From positions 22,001-86,000 of the forward strand of contig NW_027018091.1 of assembly GCF_032854445.1 (NCBI RefSeq): DNA of 64,000 nucleotides. The letters are read 5' to 3'. Both the position numbers and the translations under genes were made by a program. A model generated the notes under the pieces. The model searched no databases, was not told the origin of the DNA, and worked only from the letters and a program-made list of their open reading frames with translations. This DNA comes from Liolophura sinensis. Taxonomy: Eukaryota > Mollusca > Polyplacophora > Chitonida > Chitonidae. Below are positions 54,070-64,000 of this stretch, in pieces. The first letter of the stretch is position 1. Each line of letters opens with the position of its first letter.

Positions 54070-56738
54070 TGGGGTCCCCGGGGTGAAAAGAAAAGGACCT
54101 TAGCCCTCTAGACAAGTGAAAGGCGACTAATCTAGAGCTCTCCCGTGTGGGTCGAATGAACACAATAGGCCCACATCTTCCCGGTTTGGGCGAGAGGCGA
54201 CAGGGGAGTGGCATTTGGTTGCGACCCGCAATGGAGTAGGACGGGATCCTGGTGGATGAGGCCGTATTGGTCTTACGAGATCCTCACGCCCATGACTGCA
54301 CGGACCATACTTCTGTATAGACGGGTGGTCGGGAAACCGCTCCGATCAATGGACTGGTCACACCGGTTCAGATATCCGAGATTCAGTGTTGGTTGGGATG
54401 TCAGACTTCTTCCATGTTTGGGGTTTCGGATATCTGGACGGTGGCTGTAGGGTCTCCTAAGTAGGTTTATTAAAGTTGACCTGCTTAAGTATGAGCGAAA
54501 TCCATCTTGTCGGGAGTGGCGTGGAGTTCTCATCTCCTTTTCTGGTTACTTGAGGTAATGGTTTCGTCAGAAATGACACTCCGGGGCGGGTGAGAAACAC
54601 GGCGCTATGATTTCATTATCCCTTCGAGTTCTCTTTCTTCTAATGTTCCAAGTATGCTTACTACAGATTCCTCTCAGTCTGCTTCTTGAAGTGGTGCAAA
54701 AAGACAGAAAAAAATGATGTTATTCTTGATTTAGACACAGAATCGGTAAACTTTGCTTTCTCTCCACAAAGAACTCTGACCATCCAGCTACTGAGATTAA
54801 ACCAATTGACTTATCTTATCACGGACAAATCTTATTCCGTGTTTTGGATGTCAGAAGTTCGGACACGGTAGGAGTCAATGCAAGAATCAGAGGAGTGCCA
54901 TGGGGGCTTCGATTGCAAAAACAGTGTGATGTGTTTCAATTGCAATGGATAGCACATGGTTTCTTCTCGGGATTGTATGATATATGTGAAGGAAAAACAA
55001 ATTATCATGAAGGCAAAGCAGAATATTTCATACCAAGAAACACGGAAACTGACAGCTTCCCCTGTGAATTCTTTACATACATCCTATGCCATGACCTGGC
55101 CCATGGGCATTGACTAACGGAAAGTTCCACAGATTTCGTTCTCTTGTTGCTCAGAACACAAAATCTGCAAAATCTTCAAAAATTACAACGAAAGCGCTAC
55201 TAAAACAGTTAACACTAGTAATTATGATAAATCAAATAACTCTAAAATTGGTAAATCTAGTGGTCCCTTTAAAGCCACTAGAGATCGGAGCGTCCCTCTA
55301 AGGCCAGTAGAGATCCGGTTCAAACTTCTAATAAGTTTGGATGGTTGAAGGATGATATATCCAAAGCAACAGGGAGATCTTCCAGCCGATCTCCACGTAA
55401 GATTCCCGATCTCCAAGGAAGATCCCCGGTCCGTCTCCCTCCGTAATCTATACATAAGGCAAAAATATGCAGTGTAATTCAGGAGGTATTAAGCTCAATT
55501 TCTTTCAAAGAACGAAGCTAGTCAAAACATTAAATCCAATTTCACTTTGTCTTCGGGAAACTCCCCTGAAGACATCTGACAAAGATATTATAATTTTCTG
55601 TCGATATTTTTGAAGATGAAAAGCCTAAGACATCACATGGAAATATGGTATTTTGAAAGACCTGTCACATATGGGACTTAAAGGTCGTTTTCTATTATTT
55701 ATATCTGAATTTTATTTGATAGTCCTTTTACATTACCGGTTGGGGTCCACTCATTCTGACCCGTTTCAGCAGGAAATGGGTGTGCCCTAGGGCAGTATTC
55801 TATTGTTTACTTTGTTCAGCATAAAAATAATAGTTTGGCGAAAACCGTAACATCTGGTGTAGAGCGTTCTTTATTTCTTAATGATTTCCTGCTATAGTAA
55901 AAATATGAATAACATCGAACGTCAGTTGCAGCTATGTCTCAATAAGATCGACAAATGGGCAGCTGAAAAAGGTTATAGATTTTCGAACGGTAGGTATGCA
56001 TTTTTGTAATAAAGGAAACTTCATTTCAACCCCAAGCTTAATTTTTGTTTTATTTAAACTCAGCCTTCAATATGCTACAAAACTTAAAGCTCATCCAACA
56101 AATCGTGCCCTTCCAATGTGTTTTTAAAGCATCACATGTAGATAAATTTGTCCCAACAAGATCCCTCCGTTTGGTTTTCTTACACGGACCATATTTAGGA
56201 AACTAACAACACCTTAGAGGATATATAGCTCCGGTGTCTTTTCTGGAGTCTCCACTCTGTCTACTTCCACAAACCTCAACTAATATTTGATCCACGTAAA
56301 CATAATAAATCCAGTACAAATCCCCTGATCAGTCAGCCATATTTTGCTAAAATTAATGCTATCTAGGGAGATAATAAACTTTATATATACTGATGGGTCA
56401 AACGATGGGGACAGGGCTAAGTCTGCGACTGACAACAGCGAATCTCTTCTCTCTCTCTTCCATCTTCAATCTTCTCTGCCGAGGCCAGGGCTATACCTCT
56501 GGCCTTATCGCATGTTTCTTCTGGGCTGACCAGAAGGCAATGATATGTACTGACTCACTCTGCTGCTTTTAGGCAATACAACATAATAAATTCAAAAAAC
56601 TGTTGATGCTTGCAATATTAGACTTACATAGAAAACTAATTACAAGAGGTAAAGATATATTCTGTTGAATACCGAGTTACATTGGTATCCATAACAACAC
56701 TGTCGTCGACAGTGAAACAAAGGCTACCCTAAATAAAT
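54070..56738 (+). mobile_element. LINE copy H2, plus strand, deleted
   Basis: It starts with the 5'-UTR block (GGGGTCCCCGGGGTGA), followed by TTGCGACCCGCAA and GATCCTCACGCCCA as in the 5' UTR of other copies. ORF1 remnants with HGFFSRDC-like coding lie near 54830-55090. A few endonuclease bases, an RT piece with a damaged palm (55620-56040) and an RNase H piece with FIYTDGSNDGDRA (56385) follow. It meets copy G tail-to-tail at about 56738, forming an inverted junction inside ORF2 sequence. Confidence 0.7.
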
Positions 56739-57210
56739 CACTTTATTATTATTTTTCCCTTTACGTTTCTAAGCTGTGTTCCAGACCTTCCGCATAGATG
56801 CTTTTGACGTAATGCCCAAAACAAGGTTCCGCCAACAAGATCGTCTATTGGACTTGAGCAATCGACGAGCTTGGCTCTAAAAATACAAACCTGGTTTAAG
56901 TTATTGTGAGTAGGGACATATATTAAAACTTCGCTCGGCATTTTTATGGTCCTTAATGGCTTTGCGACAGTCCTTATCATACCGGGGTTTACTTTTGGAT
57001 TTCGGGGTTTGTCGAGGTCTTAGGTATAGTTCTATCCGCAGCTCGTAAAACAAGCTCACCTGCTGCACTGATATCAGCCTCGCAGAATATCTCAATCTGC
57101 TTTATTGAACTTCCACCTAGCTACACGTTCTAAAGAATTAGACGTGATATGCTCTAGGATTATAGGAAGATGGTCACTACCACGGAGATCCTCATGCACC
57201 TTCCAAGAAA

Positions 57211-57569
57211 CCGGCCCCGGTTAGCACAGTTGGTAGAGCGTCCGCTTCGGGACTGGTACAATCAAGATCAATCCTAGATCGAGTTACACCTGAAACTTTA
57301 AAAGAGGCCGTTATGACTTCCTCGCTTGGCGTTCAGCATGAAGGGGTTAGTGCAACGACTGGTTGACCCATATCAGTATAATGGCTCGGGCGGTGCAGCT
57401 TACTTGCCTTCGGTAGGTCGTCTCAGTGAAGCAGCACTAGATAAAGAGGGGTGGAAATCCGTCCTGCAACAAGGAGGAACATCACACGTACGAGTCATGG
57501 ATTCCTTCATCGTCATATGACTGAAAAAATTGTCGAGTACGACGTTAAACCCCAAGCACTGACTCACTT
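57211..57569 (+). repeat. SINE-B, full length, inside LINE copy G
   Basis: The head GTTAGCACAGTTGGTAGAGC is at the left and the body ends with CGTCATATGACTGAA and CACTGACTCACT. Imperfect 13-bp flanks (ACCTTCCAAGAAA at 57198-57210 and ACCTTTAAAGAAA at 57570-57582) look like an aged target duplication. Body sequence matches 15638-15994 in the opposite orientation. Confidence 0.85.
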
Positions 57570-57751
57570 ACCTTTAAAGAAAAATGAAGAAATGATGGAT
57601 CTGTGATAGTGAGATCGATAGCAAAATAAGTGCCATTACCCGGATGTAAATAGGTATTAAAACCATCATTGAAATAACACAGTTCCTCCTTAGATAAGAA
57701 GTCTTCCACTATCTTGCCCTTGGTATTTATGTTATTACTGCTTCTCTGTGG

Positions 57752-58172
57752 GTTGGTCATTTTCGAACTGTATCTAATACCGCTTAACCTGGGGCTAGAG
57801 GCCGTACAGGTAGCTATGCTTATTACATCAGCATGATGCCTTTATGAACAGTTGCAATCAAATCGCGACTGAGATACTTGTTTTATTGTTATTTGACCTG
57901 GGACTCATTCACGGACAAGGGATTTGAACTTTGGTATGGAATTCATGCCTGGAATATCCACTGTCTGCCCGGCATCATTGAAAACTGATGACCGCTTCTC
58001 TCTTTTGTGTTACAGGATTTATTTCTTAAATATATAATTTCTTACATACCTTTGTCTTTGGGAGCTAGTGTTAAACGTTGTTTTGGAAATGGATCTGGCG
58101 ATTATCGAATTGGAACGGCCTTTATGGACAACGACTGGTATATGAATGTCGGACATGACGCTTATATTTTTG
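57752..58172 (+). repeat. R430 repeat, copy 3
   Basis: It breaks the endonuclease region of copy G and runs from GGTCATTTTCGAACTG to GACGCTTATATT. The first 20 bp of the other full copies are missing or altered. Confidence 0.75.
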
Positions 58173-59062
58173 AGAATTAAAATCTCCCGTGGTATAAAAA
58201 GGTTTTGACAATTCCTCTATTAAATTATGCAACTGCAAAGCTGACAAAGAAATGATAAGAGGAATATATACTGAACATTATGTGATTGTTTCAGACAATG
58301 AAGCAAGAACGGCCACAGCCTGAAGCTCTGTACAATATTGTTATTTATGAAGATTGAAGAGCTGCTTGCAGCTCACTTTTGTTCATTTGAATCAGTACTG
58401 TATAATGAATAACTTTTAAGGGTTGTTTTATCTTTGTCTGATGTCTTCAGTTGAGTTTCCTGAAGACAAAGGGCAATAGGATTTAATGATTGAACTAGCT
58501 GTGTTATTTCAATAAAATTCACCTTAAAACCTCGATTTCATTGCATAATTTTGTCGTATAGAGACATTATAAAGGCAGACGTCTAGGAGATTTATCTTTG
58601 TGTTTATTTTTAGTGTCATTGGGTTCAGGTTTAGCAGTTTGTAGGGTGCTATTTACCGGTGTTATTTGTTGTATTGGCGTGGTCTGAGTTGAGCAGAAAT
58701 TAAGTGCAGGTTAATCCGAAAGGTGAACAGAAGTAGAACTAGGTTTGTCGTTTCTCTTGGGCCAAGCCGAGGAAGTTTGAGTAGCACCAGATACTACACG
58801 CTTGTCCACTACAAGATTGTAGTGCAGTATTAGAAAGGGAGGCTAATGTGCGGGCCTCCTGATAAGAGATATTGTTTTTTTGTTTTTAAGTTTATTACTT
58901 ATTTTTCCTTAATGAAAAGAGGACAATCTTTAGAGGAGGCCATTTAATCTCCACCGCAATTGCAACACTTTACTCATGCACTCTACTGCAGTTTATTTTG
59001 CACTGGTTCTTATCGTGACTAAATTTTTGAAACCTGAACACCGAGTTGGGTTAGGAATATAT

Positions 59063-59318
59063 TTATTTATTTATTTGATTGGTGTTTTACACCGTACTCA
59101 GGAATATTTCACTTATACGACGGCGGCCAGCATTATGGTGGGTGGTAACCGAGCACAGCCCGGGGCAAACACACGACCATCCACAGGTTGTTGCCAAACC
59201 TTCCCACGTACGGCCGGAGAAGAAGCCAGCATGACCTGGACTTGAACTCACAGCGAATGCATTGGTGAGAGACTTCTCGGCCATTAGCGCGCTAACCAAC
59301 TGAGCCACGGAGGCCCCG
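59063..59318 (-). repeat. SINE-A, full length, inside LINE copy G
   Basis: Minus orientation: the tRNA-like head (complement of GTTAACCAACTGAGCCACGG) is at the right, with a TTTATTTATTTATT tail complement at the left. GTTAGGAATATAT flanks both sides (59050-59062 and 59319-59331). Confidence 0.9.
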
Positions 59319-60577
59319 GTTAGGAATATATAAGTCCACACTAACCCTATACGGGCCAATGTAGATATACGACGGAAGGGATTTAGTATTGAAAGTCAAA
59401 AGATACGTATTTAATTTTGGGATGTTACCAGCTTTTTTGTTGTGAAACGTTTCACTCTGGTAACACCTTGTGAATGTAACTCTGGACTTCTTCCTCTGTT
59501 AGGTCTATAATATCTTTATCCCTATCACGTATGATCCCCTGACAGCTATTTAGGGAGTTGTAAGGGGATGAAAACACTGGAATATCACATATTTTGTTTA
59601 AAGTCAGTAGATTTGTGGATTGTTGTTTCCGGAAACATTCCATATGAATGTCTCCCGATCTGAGCTTTTTCACGTTTTTGGGTGTACCCTCTGCGCCCTT
59701 TAAAGCCAGTTTTAAAATAATAGGGTGGGTTTTCGATGCCGGCTTTTGTTCACTCTTTGTTGAGAGAACGATGAAAGCCGGCCATGTGTCCTGTCCATTA
59801 TCAAGAGAGTCTGACAAAACTTCCTCTATTTGTCAGCACTTGACGAAGTCGGCTGAGAGGAAGGCCTGATGGATTAATTTGAGACATTTTATGTAAGGTT
59901 TAGGGAAGACAATAATTATATAATTAGAATTCACCCACGTGTTCCCCACATACCACGGATTCCCAACAAAGGCGATGCCTGAACCTGACCCAGCAGGAAA
60001 CACACCGAGCACTCCACATGAGGTATACTCGACTAGACAGTCTAAAGGAGCAAAGCCAATTCCCCACCGCAAGCTCCTCCGCCTCCCAGGAAATGAATGA
60101 GGTCACACATTAGACACATGACCTCAGCCACCAGGATTCCGTCCTCGGAAATTACGGGTTGCAACCCACGGCAAACAGGTCTCTTCTCGGCTGCCTCTCA
60201 CACAACCGAGAAGATGTGTGCATATTATATTTAGCTTTAGGTTATTCTGCTTCTACGACAAGCTTGCCTAGAGAGCTGAGGTCCTAGTGGTTTCACCCCG
60301 GAATGAATGAACGAATGAATGATTATGGCTTAGCGCCACATCGGCAACATTTCAGCCATATCGTGGCGAGAACAAGGTGAAAACATGAGATGGTTAAGAT
60401 TTTCGAAATGATAGTGAGAACATCAAAAATCAAAAAAAAGTACAGACATGTTTAGATCAGATAAGAAAAAAACCAAAACAGTTAAAACTCGAAAACCAGC
60501 ATATTTAAAAAATAGTATATCTGGGAAGCCATGTGTATATACAACTTTTTCTCTAAAAATATTTCAGACATTAAAAT

Positions 60578-61555
60578 TTATATTTTATGATATAGGCCAA
60601 TGGTCTTCAAATATTTTATAACATCATCGCCATCGATGCTGTCAAATAAATCATATATAGAGTTGACTGTGTAGAATCTTTGCCGAACATGAGCAAAGTC
60701 CAAACAGTCAACCAAGATATGTTTGATGCCGTATTCTGCATCACATCCAACACACTCAACAGCATTGGTCCCATCTAAGATGAAATTGTGTGTTAGATGA
60801 GAATGCCCAACACGACACCTAGTTAAGACTACTTCGTCTCTACGAGACATTTGGGAAGTAAAGTCATTGTAGCCAATGACAGAATGAATAGCATGCAGTT
60901 TATTATGGATCTGCAAGTCCCATTCACCCTGCCAAAGGCGACGAATATATTTAAGAATATTAGACTTCACGTCAGTATAAGGAATTTTAACTTTTGATAT
61001 GGATTGATTTAGGGCAGCCTTTGCCTCCCTGTCTACGACTGTGTTTCCATGGATACCAGTATAACTTGGTATCCAGCAGAATATGATATCTTTACCTCTT
61101 TTAATTTGTTCTCTATGCATGGCTAATATTTCGAGGATCAACAGATATTTAAATTTATTATTCTGAATTGCTAAAAGGCAAGAAAGCGAGTCGCTGCATA
61201 TCACTGCCCTCTGGGCATGCCCAGAAGAAACATATGATAACGCCTGGAGTATAGCCCTGGCCTCTGCAGAAAAGATTGACGAAGAGGATGGTAGACGAAG
61301 AGAAGCAACTCGCTGCTCTAATACAGCTGCAGCTGCAACTCTGTCCCCATCTTTTGACCCATCAGTATGTATAAATTTATAATCCGAATATTTAGCCTTA
61401 ATTTCAGCAAAACCTTCCTGAATTATAAGAGGATTTGTATTGGATTTATTATATTTAGGTAGATCAAATATCGGTTTAGGTTGTGGAAGAAGCCATGGAG
61501 GCGACTCCGGAAAAGAAACCAGAGCTATGTCCGCAAGTTTAATGTTGGCTTCCAC
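60578..61555 (-). pseudogene. LINE copy I ORF2, RNase H and C-terminal zinc motif
   Basis: This is an open frame of 325 codons. RNase H motifs are FIHTDGSKDGDRVAAAAV (Asp present), SSIFSAEARAILQAL, AVICSDSLSCLLAIQNN and IPSYTGIHGNTVVDREAKAA. The C-terminal CVGCDAEYGIKHILVDC is a C-x2-C-x7-H-x4-C cluster. In I-type elements RNase H removes RNA from the new hybrid. The upstream part of ORF2 is in other frames (61902-61702), so this frame is only the 3' portion of a broken gene. Confidence 0.9.
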
Positions 61556-62114
61556 AATATGGTCCTTAATACGAACACCTAACGAAGGGATCTTGTTAGG
61601 ACATTTAGTATATTTGTTTACCTATAATGGATTGAAAACACAGTCGTAGGCAGGGTTTGTTGGATGAGCTTTAAGCTTAGTAGCAAATTGAAGGCTCAGT
61701 TTTATACGTCGGTGATAAAAAAAGGCTCATTTGCCTCCACGTATAAACTTTCTACTGGTGAGATTCTAAAAGCACCAAGGCTGAGCCTCACACCTTGGTG
61801 ATGCACAGGATTACTAGGATGCATTTTAATGTACGATTTCCTAGAGGAACCGTAAATGATGGACCCATAGTCCAATTTAGACCTCACCAGAGAGCGATAC
61901 AAGTTAAGTAAAACTGATCAGCACCCCAATCGGTGCTATACACGACCTTAATTCTATCGAGAGCCTTTGTACATTTAGCTTTAAGCATTTTAATACGAGG
62001 TATAAAGATAGCTTACTATCAAATATTTTGTTTCTCCAAAAATTTTAATCTGTTCACCACAAAAATTAAGCGCAGAGTCAAGATGAAGTTTCCGTTTATT
62101 ACAAAAATGCTGCC

Positions 62115-62930
62115 CTAGGGTACACCCACTTCCTGCTCATACCTTAAACTGACGATCAGATAAAATTGAGATATAAATATAGGTAATCGACCTTTAAGAC
62201 CCATATACGCGAGGTCTTTTAAAATACCATATTTCCATGTAGTGTCGTAGGCCTTTTCAAGGTCAAAAAATATGGACACCACATGTTCGTTATTGATGAA
62301 GCCATCTGGAATAAAAGTTTCAAATCGAACAAGGTGATCCATGGTAGATCTACCTTGACGAAAACCACACTTAATATTAGTTAAAACCTTGTTGGTTTCG
62401 AGAAACCAAACAAGTCTATCGTTGATTATCCGTTCCGTAGTCTTACAAACACAGCTGATAAGAGCTATGGGACGGTAATTATTTGGATCAGTATGATCCT
62501 TACCCGGTTTAGGGACCGGAATAATACACGCCTCCCTCCATGGTGGAAAATTACCAGTTATCCAAATATCATTAAACAAGTCCAAGAGAGTCTCCAGTGG
62601 CTCAGCTGGTAAATGGTTCAGAAACTTATAATATAAGTTATCAGGACCACAGGCAGTATCGTGGGCCTTTTTTAATGCAGTTTTAAGTTCCTCGATATTA
62701 AAAGGATGATTATAATCTTTTAAATTCTTAGCAGAAAAGGGCAATTTAATTTTCTCCTTCTGGTTTTTAATATGTTGGAATTCTTTAGTATAATTCTCAG
62801 AAGAAGATTTCTTGGAAATTGCCTCAGCTAATTGTTTTGCTATATCGGATGAAGAGGTTAATATATTATCTCCATCTTTGAAATGCTGGACTTTTGCTTT
62901 ATTAGTTTTGCCCTTACGTTTCTGAACCAT
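62115..62930 (-). pseudogene. LINE copy I ORF2, reverse transcriptase, palm deleted
   Basis: The frame encodes the linker and RT fingers (IPVPKPGKDHTDPNNYRPIAL, CGFRQGRSTMDHL) and motif A (IFFDLEKAYDTTW), then LKGRLPIFISQF. After MGVP-type residues the sequence jumps to FCxKRxL coding: about 220 bp present in copy D, including the YVDD box, are absent. A second gap of about 28 bp removes the VRVGS block. The enzyme cannot be active. Confidence 0.92.
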
Positions 62931-63958
62931 GTTCCAGACCTTACGCATGGGTGTTTTTGACGTAAAACAAAGTTCCGCCAACAAGATCGTCTCTTGGACT
63001 TGAGTAATCGACCAGCCTTAGCTTTAAAATTTTGAACCAGGTTTAAATGATTACCAGTAGGACAATGATTGAATCTGCGCTCAGCCTTTTTTCGGTCTTT
63101 AATGGCTTTACGACAGTCGTTGTCGTACCAGGGTTTACTTTTGGATTTTGGGTTTGTCGAGGTCTTGGGGATAGTTCTGTCAGCAGCTTGTAAAACAAGT
63201 TCATTAAATTTTAATATAGGATCATCTGCTGTATTGAGAGTTTTTGAGGTGATATCAGCCTCACAAAACATCTCAAATACAATCCAATCTGCTTTATCGA
63301 ATTTCCATCTAGCTACACGTTCTAAAGAATTAGAAGTGATATGTTCTAGGATTATAGGAAAATGGTCACTACCACAAAGATCGTCATGAATCTTCCAAGA
63401 AAAGTCAAGGAGACGTGATGGATCTGTGATAGTAAGATCGACAGCAGAATAAGTGCCATTACCCGGATGTAAATAGGTATTAGAACTATTATTGATAAAA
63501 CACAGTTCCTCCTTAGATAAGAAATCTTCTACTGTCTTGCCCTTATTATTTATGTTACTACTGCCCCAAAGTGGGTTATGGGAATTAAAATCTCCCAGTA
63601 TTATAAACGGTAGATTATGTAACTGGAAAGCTGACAAAGAAGTGCTCGTAGGTATATAGACCGAACAAAATGAGACCGTTTCACATAATGAAACACTATG
63701 CAGAGCAACAGGGCTGTGAATAATTTTGTTATTGATGAAAATCGAGGAGCTGCCTGCAGCTCGCTCTTCTTCAATACAATAGGTGCTATAAAGTGAATAA
63801 TTTTTAAGAGTTGTTTTATCTTCGTGAGATGTCTTCAGCTGAGTTTCCTGAAGACACAGGGCAACTGGATTTAAAGATTGAACTAGCTGTGTTATCTCAA
63901 TAAAATTTGCCTTAAGGCCTCGACAATTCCACTGTATAATTTTGTCTAAAGAAGACAT
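62931..63958 (-). pseudogene. LINE copy I ORF2, APE-type endonuclease domain
   Basis: The 366-codon frame from 63958 (MSSLDKIIQWNCRGLKAN) has LQETQLK (catalytic Glu), ILGDFNSHNPLWGS (Asp and Asn), DLTITDPS and GSDHFPIILEH (SDH intact). All recognisable endonuclease residues are kept. The frame then runs into the RT linker in a shifted register near 62990, where a few bases before FVLRQKHP are lost compared with copy D. The domain would nick the target DNA. Confidence 0.92.
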
Positions 63959-64000
63959 TGTTGAGGAAGGCGTATGGGGGATTTATCTTTGTGTTTGGAA

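Larger units (their letters stand above)
56739..60300 (-). mobile_element. LINE copy G, lacking RT and RNase H
   Basis: On the minus strand it holds the 5' UTR (60300-59850), ORF1 (59800-58590) and the endonuclease region (58570-56739), and stops there against copy H2. Three insertions break it: SINE-B (57211-57569), R430 (57752-58172) and SINE-A (59063-59318). Its 5' end at 60300 (CACCCCGG) abuts the 3' tail of copy I with no spacer. Confidence 0.85.
60301..64000 (-). mobile_element. LINE copy I, best-preserved ORFs, continues beyond window
   Basis: The 3' tail (GAATGAATGAACGAATG complement) starts at 60301, followed by the 3' UTR with TTATGGCTTAGCGCCACATC, RNase H, RT and endonuclease. The ORF2 start is at 63958; ORF1 lies beyond the window edge. 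Frames are long and substitutions few, so it is the youngest-looking copy, but it carries two deletions in the RT palm. Confidence 0.92.

Overview
The window is eukaryotic, from an invertebrate animal. Coding stretches are split by GT-AG introns, most of the sequence is nested and decayed transposable elements, and tRNA-headed SINEs and simple repeats are common. The mix (I/Nimb-type LINE with RNase H, Penelope-like element, BEL/Pao, Polinton, SINEs ending in ACTC or AAAT repeats) suggests a mollusc, perhaps a gastropod. That is an inference; no host gene here fixes the species.

Layout. 1-7465: decayed Polinton/Maverick (adintovirus-like) element with a coiled-coil/amphipathic protein, major capsid protein, packaging ATPase, several small structural-type genes and a protein-primed DNA polymerase B, all broken. 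7466-16129: minus-strand copy A of an I/Nimb-like LINE. A 3.5 kb DNA transposon (7830-11378) sits inside it with inverted repeats, a target duplication and an apparently intact two-exon transposase-like gene; a 430-bp repeat and a SINE also sit in copy A. 16131-20805: LINE copy B, holding a Tc1 element broken by one stop codon. 20840-22985: BEL/Pao pol relic. 23000-30070: Penelope-like element split by the most complete LINE copy (D, 23418-28936, 13-bp target duplication). 30376-34862: hAT-like transposase relic in two parts, with a second BEL/Pao relic and another 430-bp repeat between them. 35500-38690: GC-rich island with a RING-finger gene relic, an unidentified decayed coding stretch, AT microsatellites and a CCAAT-box array. 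38693-46500: LINE copies E (minus) and F (plus). 47643-50959: probable three-exon host gene for a small secreted cysteine-rich protein. 52500-64000: LINE copies H (plus), G and I (minus), with more SINE and 430-bp insertions.

Only two genes look functional: the transposase-like gene of the 3.5 kb transposon and the secreted cysteine-rich gene. The rest records successive insertions whose order can be read from the nesting.
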